Of a DNA stretch of 56,143 nt, positions 24,611-32,454 are shown one piece after another. Each line of letters opens with the position of its first letter. Positions within the stretch are counted from its first letter, which is position 1. A program made the translations under genes and the position numbers. The stretch spans positions 1-56,143 of the forward strand of contig JAFSQF010000035.1 of assembly GCA_017446745.1 (NCBI GenBank). Direction: 5' to 3'. The stretch comes from Bacteroidales bacterium. GTDB taxonomy: Bacteria > Bacteroidota > Bacteroidia > Bacteroidales > P3. The notes beneath the pieces were generated by a model. That model worked only from the letters and a program-made list of their open reading frames with translations, was not told the origin of the DNA and ran no database searches.

Positions 24611-26881
24611 TCATTTTTCTGTTCTCAACTTCAGCTTCACTTTCGTTCCTTTGCCTATCGGAGTTCCTCGGCGTGGCTCTTGAGCGTAGACTTTGCCATA
24701 GCCTTCGAACGAAACGTCCAGACCCATGCTGCGGCACAGCAGGATAGCATCCTTGATTGTCATGCCGTAGCAGTTAGGCACCTGGCCATGTGGAGGGCTG
24801 TAGGGTTCGTAGGCTGCTGCAATGCCGAGGCTGTCTACCGGGTCGCGGAAAGTACACCATTTGGCGCGGTGGGTGACGAAGTCGTAGTGCAGTCCTAAAC
24901 GTTTGTAGAGTTGCCGCACTTCGGCTTGAGGTGCTTTGCTCACCGTTGGGGTGAAGTGGCGGAAGTCGGGGGTTTTATGGTTGTATTTCTCGCTTAGATG
25001 AGCGATAGTGGGGCGGCAGTCGAGCTCTTTGTCGAGCGATACCACGCAGTCGGCGATATCCTGGAACACGGGAGCGGCATCGCGGCCAAAGCGATAGATG
25101 TCGCGCAGCATCACCAGGCAAGTGTATTTGGGATTGTCGGCGGGGAAGAAGCCCACGAAAGTGGCGTTGCTGGTTGGTGCTCCGGGCGAGGTTACGGCGG
25201 TGCCTGTCTTGCCGGCGATGCTATAAGTGTCGTTGCGGATGTTGTCGCCAGTGCCGCCTTCCACTACTCCGATCAGCATGTCGCGCAGGGTGCATGCCGT
25301 CTGTTCGGAGCAGATGCTCTCGCTGATGACCTCTGAGGGGAATTCCTTCAGCACGCCATCGACGACTACTCCGCGGCAGAAGCGAGGCTTCACCATGCGT
25401 CCTTTATTGGCCAGGGCATTGTAGAATGTGGCCATGCGTAGAGGCGATACGGTACTGGTGTAGCCGTAGCAGAAGCGCAAGAAGTCGTTGTCGTTGGTCA
25501 GCGGGTTGGTGCGGCAGTTGTATTCCCTGTTTCGCAGGTCCACTCCCAGTTTCTGGTAAGGGAACACCGCCATTACCTGTTGGCGTAGGCTGTCGCGCCG
25601 CGAGGGGTAGTAGTAGCGCCAGCCTAGCTCGCAGAAAGCCACGTTCGACGACACTGCCACAGCTTTCCACAACGGGAACTCAGCATTTAGCAAGCCATGG
25701 TCCACCACCACGTTGCTGTTCTGGCTGAAGCGTTTCTTGCCCACGGGCAAGAGCATGGAGGTGTCGAGAGTGAAAGAGGGGTCGTTGTACATGGCTGTGA
25801 GGATGACGGGCTTGAAGATGGAGCCGGGCTCGTAGAGGTCGGTGATGGCCACGTTGCGGAAAGGGAGTTCGCGGTAGATGCCATTGGTGTCGCGGATGAG
25901 GCTGGAGCATACCAGCACGTTGCCTGTGGCGGCCTCCATGAGGATGGCGCATCCTGCCGAGCTGCCATACTGCCGGAGGGTGTGTTCGAGCGAGTAGTGG
26001 GCGATGTCCTGAAGGCGGGTGTCGATGGTGGCCACGATGTCCATGCCGTCGATTACGGGATGGCCGGGGATGGAGTCGGTGAGGAGGCTGTCGCTCTCGC
26101 TGACGGCGATGTTGCTGCCTTGGCTGACGGGGATCCAGGAGCCCCAGGTGAGGCGACGGCACAGCACGAGGCCGTCCTGTCCACGCAGGATAGAGTCGTA
26201 GTAGCCTTCCAGGCCGGTGTAGTCTTCGTCGTTGTAGGCAATATTGAAACCGATGATGCTCTCTGCCATGTTGCCGTAGGTGTGGAAGCGCTTGTTGTGG
26301 ATTACCGACTTGCCGTCGACGTATTTCACCACGCCGCGGCGCCATCCGGGGATGTGGCAGATGCGGTCCCAGTCGGAGTAGGGGATGTGGCGCGCTATGA
26401 GGATGCAGCCCCGCGGCTTCTTGGCGTTGCGGTTAGCCTCCATTTTCTTCTTGAAGGCTGCTGCGGAAGAATCGGGGAATACGTTGTGGAGTATCTGGCA
26501 GACGGAATCGAGGTATTTGGTGTATGCGGTGTCGTGAATAGGTGTGAAGAAAATGGTGTCGCGCCGGCCGGTGAGGGTGTCTTCAACAATCTTGATGCGG
26601 TTGTTGCGGTCTTTCAGGGGGCGCCGGCTGAAGTCAAGATAGAGGTCGCATTCCGGTACGGTGGTGGCCAGGATTTTGCCGTCCGACGAGTAGATGTTGC
26701 CACGGTTGGCTTTCTTGCTCATATAGTTCTTGGTGCGTTCCTCGGCATGTTTGCGCCACATGTCGCCGTCAACCCATGTCACCTTGACGCCGTTCCAAAG
26801 AATAGCCCCCCAAAACCCTAGTACCAGAGCTAAGTAGAGGATGCCCATTTTGGCGCGCGATGTCATAGGCTTTTTTCTCAT
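24611..26881 (-). CDS. ftsI: Division transpeptidase FtsI (class B PBP) with a C-terminal PASTA domain
   Basis: Cross-links septal peptidoglycan in the periplasm with FtsW. One N-terminal membrane helix (about 11-31), a dimerisation region from about 55 to 270 (KANRGNIYSSDGKILA), then the transpeptidase: SIFK with the acylated Ser354 (354-357), SSN (411-413) and KTG (558-560). The C-terminus from about 695 is one PASTA domain (VPNCYGMTIKDAILLCRSMG ... GTPIGKGTKVKLKL). 756 residues; PASTA domains are typical of Bacteroidota division PBPs and are thought to bind muropeptide or regulate the enzyme. Neighbouring ftsL and ftsW support the divisome role. Confidence 0.96.
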   Translation of the reverse strand: MRKKPMTSRAKMGILYLALVLGFWGAILWNGVKVTWVDGDMWRKHAEERTKNYMSKKANRGNIYSSDGKILATTVPECDLYLDFSRRPLKDRNNRIKIVEDTLTGRRDTIFFTPIHDTAYTKYLDSVCQILHNVFPDSSAAAFKKKMEANRNAKKPRGCILIARHIPYSDWDRICHIPGWRRGVVKYVDGKSVIHNKRFHTYGNMAESIIGFNIAYNDEDYTGLEGYYDSILRGQDGLVLCRRLTWGSWIPVSQGSNIAVSESDSLLTDSIPGHPVIDGMDIVATIDTRLQDIAHYSLEHTLRQYGSSAGCAILMEAATGNVLVCSSLIRDTNGIYRELPFRNVAITDLYEPGSIFKPVILTAMYNDPSFTLDTSMLLPVGKKRFSQNSNVVVDHGLLNAEFPLWKAVAVSSNVAFCELGWRYYYPSRRDSLRQQVMAVFPYQKLGVDLRNREYNCRTNPLTNDNDFLRFCYGYTSTVSPLRMATFYNALANKGRMVKPRFCRGVVVDGVLKEFPSEVISESICSEQTACTLRDMLIGVVEGGTGDNIRNDTYSIAGKTGTAVTSPGAPTSNATFVGFFPADNPKYTCLVMLRDIYRFGRDAAPVFQDIADCVVSLDKELDCRPTIAHLSEKYNHKTPDFRHFTPTVSKAPQAEVRQLYKRLGLHYDFVTHRAKWCTFRDPVDSLGIAAAYEPYSPPHGQVPNCYGMTIKDAILLCRSMGLDVSFEGYGKVYAQEPRRGTPIGKGTKVKLKLRTEK

Positions 26882-26933
26882 TGGGTTAATGCGTTTTTTT
26901 TATTATTAAATTATTTTCTTTATTTTTTTTCTC

Positions 26934-27032
26934 GATGCTTCGATGTTCCGTGGTTTCGTTGTTCTGTGGTTTCGATGTTCCGATGTTTCGATGTTTCGAT
27001 ATTTCGATGTTCCGTGGTTTCGATGTCTCGAT
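26934..27032. repeat. GATGTTTC octamer tract, ftsI-ftsL spacer
   Basis: Mix of TTTCGATG and TTCCGTGG units between ftsL and ftsI, more diverged than the other tracts. Confidence 0.75.
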
Positions 27033-27051
27033 AGTTTTTGTTATTTCAGAA

Positions 27052-27372
27052 TCATCTTCTCAATTCATAGGGTGGGCCGGGGACCAGCCCCACGCCGATA
27101 GTGTCAAGGTCGCGGTCGATGCGCGAGATGCGTATAGACTCTTGGTATTGTTTTTGCATCTGAACGCGTTGCTCGCGCAGGTATCCCACCTCTTTCTGCA
27201 TGGCCTCTTTCTGTTTGTTGAGGCTCTCCACGCGGTAGCGAACCTTCACCATGATGAGGCAGAAAAGCAGGACGGTGAGCAGCAAGGGAGTTTGCCGCAG
27301 CAGGAACCGCGAATCCAACACATTCCCTCTCAGCATTTTCGCCAGCCCGTTTTTTTTCTTTTTCTGCTTCAT
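27052..27372 (-). CDS. ftsL: FtsL-like divisome protein
   Basis: Small bitopic protein: Lys-rich cytoplasmic N-terminus (MKQKKKKNGLAKML), one membrane helix (TPLLLTVLLFCLIMVKV, about 28-45), and a periplasmic coiled coil (VESLNKQKEAMQKEVGYLREQRVQMQKQ) ending in a short tail. FtsL forms a trimeric complex with FtsB and FtsQ and activates FtsWI. Sequence similarity in this family is weak; the assignment rests on size (106 aa), topology and position between rsmH and ftsI. Confidence 0.88.
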   Translation of the reverse strand: MKQKKKKNGLAKMLRGNVLDSRFLLRQTPLLLTVLLFCLIMVKVRYRVESLNKQKEAMQKEVGYLREQRVQMQKQYQESIRISRIDRDLDTIGVGLVPGPPYELRR

Positions 27373-27379
27373 GGTTTGA

Positions 27380-27482
27380 TTTGATGATTAGTTATTTTTG
27401 TTATTTTGATTTTATTTATTTCGATGTTTCGATTTTATTTCGATGTTTCGATTTTTCGTTATTTAGATGTTTCGATTTTTCT
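27380..27482. repeat. GATGTTTC octamer tract, ftsL-rsmH spacer
   Basis: Units of TTTCGATGTTTCGATT with ATTT-rich interruptions between rsmH and ftsL. Confidence 0.75.
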
Positions 27483-27493
27483 TTTTCGCTCTT

Positions 27494-28429
27494 TTATATT
27501 TTCTCTGCCACCCTCAGTTTTGCGCTTCTTGCGCGGTTGTTCTCCGCCAGCTCTGTTTCAGATGCTGTTATTGGCTTGCGGCTCACCACCTTCAGTGGCA
27601 CTTGCGGCACTCCGTAGAAGTCTTTCTCCACTATTCCGTCGAAATTGCCGGCACGGAAAAAGTTCTTCACCAGTCTGTCTTCAAGTGAGTGATAGCTCAT
27701 GACGCAGAGCCTGCCTCCAGGGTTGAGCATCTCAGAGGCTTGTTGCAGCATTTGGCGGAGCGCTTCGAGCTCGCCGTTGAGTTCAATGCGGAGGGCTTGG
27801 AAAAGCATAGCCAATGTTTTGTTCTCGCGTCCGCGCGGCAGGAGGTGCTCTACGGCGGCACGCAGTTGGGAGGTGGTTTCGATGGGAGCTGTGTCGCGTG
27901 CCGCAACAATGGCTTGTGCCATGTGGTGTGCGTTTGGCAACTCGCCGTACAGCCGCAATATAGACTCCAGGTCGTCGGGAGAGGCGTTGTTCACTAGGTC
28001 GGCAGCCGTTAGGCCGTCCTGGCGGTCCATGCGCAGGTCTAAGGGGCCGTCGAAGCGTGTGGAGAAGCCGCGCTGGGCATCGTCGATCTGATGGCTTGAG
28101 ATGCCCAGGTCGGCGAGCAGGCCGTCGATGTGGCGCACGCCGTGAAGGCGCAGGAAGTTGCGCAAGTGCATGAAATTCTCATGTATCAGACAGAAGCGGG
28201 GGTCGTTGATGGCGTTGGCGTTGGCGTCGCTGTCGCGGTCGAAGGCATAGAGCCGTCCCGCCTCGCCGAGGTGAGCCAGGATGGCACGCGAATGACCGCC
28301 GCCACCGAAAGTGACGTCGACATACACGCCGCCGGGACGGATGTTTAATCCCTCCAAGCACTCGGCCAACATCACGGGCCTATGGTATGCGCTTGCTGTT
28401 GATAATATGACTTCAGGATTCTGCTTCAT
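27494..28429 (-). CDS. rsmH: 16S rRNA (cytosine-1402-N4)-methyltransferase RsmH (MraW)
   Basis: Methylates N4 of C1402 in the ribosomal P site with S-adenosylmethionine. RPVMLAECLEGLNIRPGGVY leads into the SAM loop VDVTFGGGGHSRAIL. GLLADLGISSHQIDDAQRGFS and GGRLCVMSYHSLEDRLVKNFF are family signatures. 311 residues, normal. Its start overlaps the end of mraZ by 17 bp, the usual tight mraZ-rsmH arrangement. Identification certain. Confidence 0.98.
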   Translation of the reverse strand: MKQNPEVILSTASAYHRPVMLAECLEGLNIRPGGVYVDVTFGGGGHSRAILAHLGEAGRLYAFDRDSDANANAINDPRFCLIHENFMHLRNFLRLHGVRHIDGLLADLGISSHQIDDAQRGFSTRFDGPLDLRMDRQDGLTAADLVNNASPDDLESILRLYGELPNAHHMAQAIVAARDTAPIETTSQLRAAVEHLLPRGRENKTLAMLFQALRIELNGELEALRQMLQQASEMLNPGGRLCVMSYHSLEDRLVKNFFRAGNFDGIVEKDFYGVPQVPLKVVSRKPITASETELAENNRARSAKLRVAEKI

Positions 28430-28874
28430 GTGCCACTCTGCCTAAACGCTCGTCGACTTGGACGGCATAATCTGTGATTTCATCGTTCATGCGGCAATAC
28501 ATGTCGTGGTCCCAGATTTCGATGAAGTCGCCCGTCGACAGCAGGACGATGTCCTTCGACAGCTCAACGCGGCTGCGTTGTTCGCCAGGAATCACCAGGC
28601 GGTCCGCCGAGTCCAGCTCGACGATGTTTCCGGCGCTGAGGATACGCAGCATCTTGCGGTCTTCGATAGAGTAGCGGTTCAGTTCTTTCTGGAGATGAGC
28701 AATTTCAGCTTGAAAACTGGCGTATGGCCAAAGTTCCAAACACTTGGCGTAGATGCTGGGGCGGAAGACAAAACGGCAGTCCTCGCCCTCCAGTTGCCTT
28801 TTTATGGCAATTGGAAGCTTGAAGCGACCATTGTTGTCAAGCTTACAGTATTCTATTCCAAGTATTAACGACAT
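28413..28874 (-). CDS. mraZ: Transcriptional regulator MraZ
   Basis: DNA-binding regulator of the dcw cluster, forming ring-shaped oligomers. The two AbrB-like half-motifs are visible: DNNGRFKLPIAIKRQL near residue 13-28 and DSADRLVIPGEQRSRVEL near 90-107. 153 residues, normal. First gene of the cluster; five 10-bp-phased TGG/GGG boxes lie directly upstream, matching the tandem-box recognition known for MraZ, so it probably represses its own operon. Confidence 0.97.
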   Translation of the reverse strand: MSLILGIEYCKLDNNGRFKLPIAIKRQLEGEDCRFVFRPSIYAKCLELWPYASFQAEIAHLQKELNRYSIEDRKMLRILSAGNIVELDSADRLVIPGEQRSRVELSKDIVLLSTGDFIEIWDHDMYCRMNDEITDYAVQVDERLGRVAHEAES

Positions 28875-28879
28875 TTTTG

Positions 28880-28970
28880 CCTAAATTGTTTCAAGTTGTA
28901 AAAATACTACAATTTTTCCAAAAAAAACCATAAAAATCCAAAAAGTAACTTTTTTTTCCAAAAAAATCCC
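28880..28970 (-). promoter_or_regulatory. dcw promoter region with phased MraZ-type boxes
   Basis: On the minus strand the triplet TGG/GGG recurs at exact 10-bp steps (plus-strand CCA at 28918-28920, 28928-28930, 28938-28940 and 28958-28960, CCC at 28968-28970), with one degenerate position at 28948. MraZ of E. coli binds direct TGGGN-type repeats with 10-bp period. A weak -7 element (TATTTTTA) follows near 28909-28902, so the boxes overlap the -33 region. Confidence 0.7.
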
Positions 28971-29328
28971 TTTTGAGACACTTTAACGTCAATTTTTGCC
29001 AAAGGTTTCGTTTGCCAGTTATTGTTTCGTAACAGTCATGGAATAAGCATTATATGTGGTTGCATGAAGATGTTCGTGGAGCCTTAGGCACGTGTTGTTG
29101 GGTTGTTGATAACTTTTTTGCTTTTATGGCAACGGAATGGGTGTGGGCTGCACGCTGCGTTCGCGAAATTTTGTGACTCTTGTAAATTTTTATTAAACGC
29201 CAGGCCGCGGGGATGGGCAAACAAAGGCTGAGGTAAGTAAATCAGGACTTTTCGCTTTCTGGAAAGGGGTAAAAAGTGCAAGATTTATGCCTTGGGGATA
29301 TGAGTTTCAAAAATAATTCGTAAATTTG
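28971..29328. other. Divergent intergenic region before the S46 peptidase
   Basis: No gene is supported here. The plus strand carries a -7-like TAAATTTG at 29321-29328, suitably placed for the peptidase gene starting at 29403, but without a good -33 element. The rest shows no recognisable structure. Confidence 0.5.
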
Positions 29329-29402
29329 CAATCCCGAATAATCGCTTCTGAAATTGCAAGAAATTCAAAATCAATAAAGTGTAATAATAAAAATTCAAGA
29401 AA

Positions 29403-31574
29403 ATGAAAATCAAAACCATCATTCTGTCGTTAGGGCTGCTGTTTATGCTGCCCGGAATGGCAAAGGCCGATGAGGGCATGTGGCTACTCTCGCTGTTGGG
29501 CAAGAACTATGCCGACATGCAAAAGGCAGGCTTCAAACTTACCGTTGAAGAAATCTACAGCATCAACCAGAATTGCATCAAGGATGCCATTGTGGGATTA
29601 GGGAACGAGGGAAGCCCGTTCTGGCATTTCTGCACAGGCGAAATTATTTCGGACCAGGGACTTATGTCCACCAACCACCATTGCGGCTACGGCAAGTTGC
29701 AGGAGCATTCTACCGTTGGACACGACTATCTTCGCGACGGTTTTTGGGCCTACAGCAAAGAGCAGGAGCTTCCCAACCCGGGGCTTACGGCATCCATCCT
29801 GGTCCGCATGGAGGATGTCACCGAGCAGGTACAGGCTGCCCTTAGCGACGATATGAGCGAGTCGGAGCGCGAACGTGCCATCAAGGAGGTATGCGACCGT
29901 ATAGCCAAAAAGGCCGTGGAAGGCACCAACTACGATGCCCAGGTCAAGCCGATGTTCAACGGCAACCAGTTCTTCCTCTTCGTGCACATCATCTACAAGG
30001 ATGTCCGCCTTGTTGGAGCCCCTCCGTCGTCGATGGGCAAGTTTGGAGGCGACACCGACAACTGGTCGTGGCCGCGCCACACCTGCGACTTCTCCATGTT
30101 CCGCATCTACACCGCTCCCGACGGCACTCCGGCAGAATATAGCGACGCCAATGTGCCACTGAAGCCCAAGCATTTCCTCCCGGTGAGCAACCGAGAGCTC
30201 AAGGACGGCGACTTCGCCATGGTCATGGGCTTCCCCGGAACCACCGACCGCTTCCTCACCTCCTATGGATTGGAGGAAACCATGGACATCACCAACAAGC
30301 TGCGCTACGAAATCCGTACTGTGAAGATCAATATCCTGCGCGAGGAGATGGCCGCAGCACAGGAGACGCGCATCAAATATGCCTCCAAATATGCCAGCTG
30401 CAGCAACTACTGGAAATACAGCAACGAGCAGAATAAAGCCCTCAAAGCTCTGAATACCATGGGTGTGAAGAAAGAGTTGGAACGCGTCTACAATGCCTGG
30501 GCCAAGGACAAGGCACCGAAATATGCCGAGGCTCTGCCCTTAATCAAGAAAGGCTACGCCGACCGTGCCCCTTATGAGGCCGCCAGCACCTATATGGCCG
30601 AGGGCCTTATCAGTGGCCCTGAGCTGCCCTGGCGTGCCTATCGCACCGGACGCAACATGCTCCTCGTCAATGAGCCGCGCTTTGCCGACCGCCGCGACGA
30701 AATCTTTGAGACGTTGAAAGGCACCATGGCCGACTTTTACAAGGATTATAACCTCGAGACCGAGAAGCGTCTCGAAGCAGCTCTGTTCCAGTATGTCTAC
30801 ACCCATCTTGAGATGAAGTTCATGCCCGAGTTTCTGATAAATGCTGACAAGAAATATAAGGGCGACTTTGCCAAGTATGTAGAGGACCTCTTCAAAAAGT
30901 CCATTTTCGCCACCGAGGCCACATTCAACAAGTTCATGGAGAAACCCGACCTGAAGAAAATAGAGAAAGACCCGGTTTACATGGTGGGTAAGGAAATTTA
31001 TGAGAAGTATGTGGAGATCAATGGAATGGTGTCGAAAGAGTCGGCAGAGGGCTTGCAGCGAGGCATACGCAATTTCACCGACGGAGTGTTGCAGATATAC
31101 AAGAACGGCAAGCTGATGTGCCCTGATGCCAACTCCACCATTCGCCTCACCTACGGCAACGTCAAGGCCTACGACCCGCGTGATGCTGTGGCATACAGCC
31201 ACTACACCACCATGAAGGGCGTCATTGAGAAAGAAGACTCCACGAGCAGCGAATTTGCCGTGCCCGAGCGTCTGAAGAACCTCTACAACGCCAAGGATTT
31301 CGGGCCTTACGCCAACAGCAAAGGCGAGTTGGTGACCTGCTTCATCACCAACAACGACATCACCGGAGGCAATTCCGGCAGTCCCGTCATGGATGCCGAG
31401 GGTAACCTCATCGGGTTGGCATTCGATGGCAACAGTGAAGCCATGTCGGGCGATATTGACTTCGAGGAGAACCTCCAGCGCTGCATCTGTCTCGACACCC
31501 GCTATATGTTGTGGGTTATCGACAAATACGCTGGCGCCAAGAACCTTATCGATGAGATGGTAATAGTGAAATAA
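29403..31574 (+). CDS. S46-family dipeptidyl-peptidase, DPP7-like
   Basis: Periplasmic serine exopeptidase that removes N-terminal dipeptides; central to peptide use in asaccharolytic and gut Bacteroidales. Signal peptide MKIKTIILSLGLLFMLPGMAKA. Chymotrypsin-like triad: His in STNHHCGYG (92/93), Asp in GGDTDNWSWPRH (about 219), Ser658 in TGGNSGSP. The residue that sets specificity in P. gingivalis enzymes (673; Gly in DPP7, Arg in DPP11) corresponds here to Gly676 in AFDGNSEAMSGDI, predicting preference for hydrophobic rather than acidic P1. 723 residues, normal. Single gene with its own promoter region. Confidence 0.94.
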   Translation: MKIKTIILSLGLLFMLPGMAKADEGMWLLSLLGKNYADMQKAGFKLTVEEIYSINQNCIKDAIVGLGNEGSPFWHFCTGEIISDQGLMSTNHHCGYGKLQEHSTVGHDYLRDGFWAYSKEQELPNPGLTASILVRMEDVTEQVQAALSDDMSESERERAIKEVCDRIAKKAVEGTNYDAQVKPMFNGNQFFLFVHIIYKDVRLVGAPPSSMGKFGGDTDNWSWPRHTCDFSMFRIYTAPDGTPAEYSDANVPLKPKHFLPVSNRELKDGDFAMVMGFPGTTDRFLTSYGLEETMDITNKLRYEIRTVKINILREEMAAAQETRIKYASKYASCSNYWKYSNEQNKALKALNTMGVKKELERVYNAWAKDKAPKYAEALPLIKKGYADRAPYEAASTYMAEGLISGPELPWRAYRTGRNMLLVNEPRFADRRDEIFETLKGTMADFYKDYNLETEKRLEAALFQYVYTHLEMKFMPEFLINADKKYKGDFAKYVEDLFKKSIFATEATFNKFMEKPDLKKIEKDPVYMVGKEIYEKYVEINGMVSKESAEGLQRGIRNFTDGVLQIYKNGKLMCPDANSTIRLTYGNVKAYDPRDAVAYSHYTTMKGVIEKEDSTSSEFAVPERLKNLYNAKDFGPYANSKGELVTCFITNNDITGGNSGSPVMDAEGNLIGLAFDGNSEAMSGDIDFEENLQRCICLDTRYMLWVIDKYAGAKNLIDEMVIVK

Positions 31575-31644
31575 TGCGCCACGCCTACGGGCGTTGCCAT
31601 ATAGTGTGGGGCTTCATGGCTTTTGTCAGGCAAGGAGCCACACG

Positions 31645-31702
31645 ACGAGCTACCGGCGACACGATGCGGCATGAGAGCTGCGATGTGTTGCCGGTAGCTC
31701 GT
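31645..31702. other. Long stem-loop downstream of the S46 peptidase
   Basis: Perfect 13-bp arms ACGAGCTACCGGC (31645-31657) and GCCGGTAGCTCGT (31690-31702), extendable to about 18 bp with G-U pairs. No T-run follows, so it is not a classic terminator; it may still limit transcription or protect the mRNA end. Confidence 0.6.
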
Positions 31703-31764
31703 TTAATGATTCTGGAGTTTACGCGGGCTTGCGTTAAATAGGCCATCTTTTTTTTGTTTTTTGT

Positions 31765-32375
31765 TATTACTGTCCGCTAAAAAATAGAGCGTACAAATAA
31801 TAGGGCTGTCATGTAAGATGGAGGACAGGGAGCAGGTGGTGGTTTTCCGCAAGGATGGAATCAGCCATATCGCACGCATCATCACATACGTGGACTTCAA
31901 GAAAGGCAAGACGCCAAAGCTCATATCGCTACTCACCAACGATTTCGATATTCCGATGGAGACCATAGTGGACATCTGCCGCAGAAGATGGCAGATAGAA
32001 TCGTTCTTCAAGCAGATAAAGCAGAACTTTCCGCTGCGATACTTCTATGGCGAGAGCGTCAATGCCATTAAAATCCAGATATGGGTCACTCTGATTGCGA
32101 ATCTCCTGTTGTCCCTGCTGCAGAGTTCCCTTGAGCGCAACTGGAGTTTCTCCGGCCTTGCAACCATGGTCAGGATTGAACTGATGTACTACCTCAACCT
32201 GCAGACCTTCTTCAACCAGCCTGATGCAGACCTTAAAATCATGCTGGCCGAGGCTTCGGAAGAAGCACCGCCCGGAAACACCTCAACTGAGCAGGGGGGC
32301 TGAAACATGATAGCGTCTTTATTATAACATTCAGACTATTATCTGTTACACATTATTGTTTAGCGGACAGTAATA
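31765..32375 (+). mobile_element. Internally deleted IS4-type element, left copy
   Basis: 611 bp with terminal inverted repeats TATTACTGTCCGCTAAA and TTTAGCGGACAGTAATA. It contains the 3' part of a transposase gene only. The same deletion structure is found in the right copy, 91 percent or so alike by eye, which implies the shortened form moved or was duplicated after the deletion. Confidence 0.85.
31818..32303 (+). pseudogene. IS4-family transposase, C-terminal fragment
   Basis: 161 codons from an internal ATG. It carries the C-terminal DDE region with the family motif around the catalytic Glu (DICRRRWQIESFFKQIKQNF) and a downstream helical part (IQIWVTLIANLLLSLLQSSL). The N-terminal half with the two catalytic Asp residues is missing, so no transposition activity is expected. 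IS4 family assignment is from the Y/R-E-K-type motif and sequence feel; the exact IS cannot be named without a search. Confidence 0.85.
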
Positions 32376-32384
32376 ATTAAATTG

Positions 32385-32420
32385 AAAAAAGTTGACTCGG
32401 GAAGGGGAGTCAACTTTTTT
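32385..32420 (-). terminator. Terminator of the tubulin-like operon
   Basis: Perfect 14-bp arms AAAAAAGTTGACTC / GAGTCAACTTTTTT with an 8-nt loop, ending in a T-run on either strand. It follows the last gene of the operon by about 35 bp and lies 9 bp from the left IS copy. Confidence 0.9.
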
Positions 32421-32454
32421 CAGGAAATGTAGTCTGTCTCGAACGTCGGCTTGG

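Noticed and set aside
25697-26821. 374-codon plus-strand open frame opposite ftsI
   Set aside because: It lies wholly inside ftsI, whose catalytic motifs are intact on the minus strand.
29084-29281. 65-codon minus-strand frame between mraZ and the S46 peptidase
   Set aside because: No promoter, no family features and atypical composition; treated as chance.
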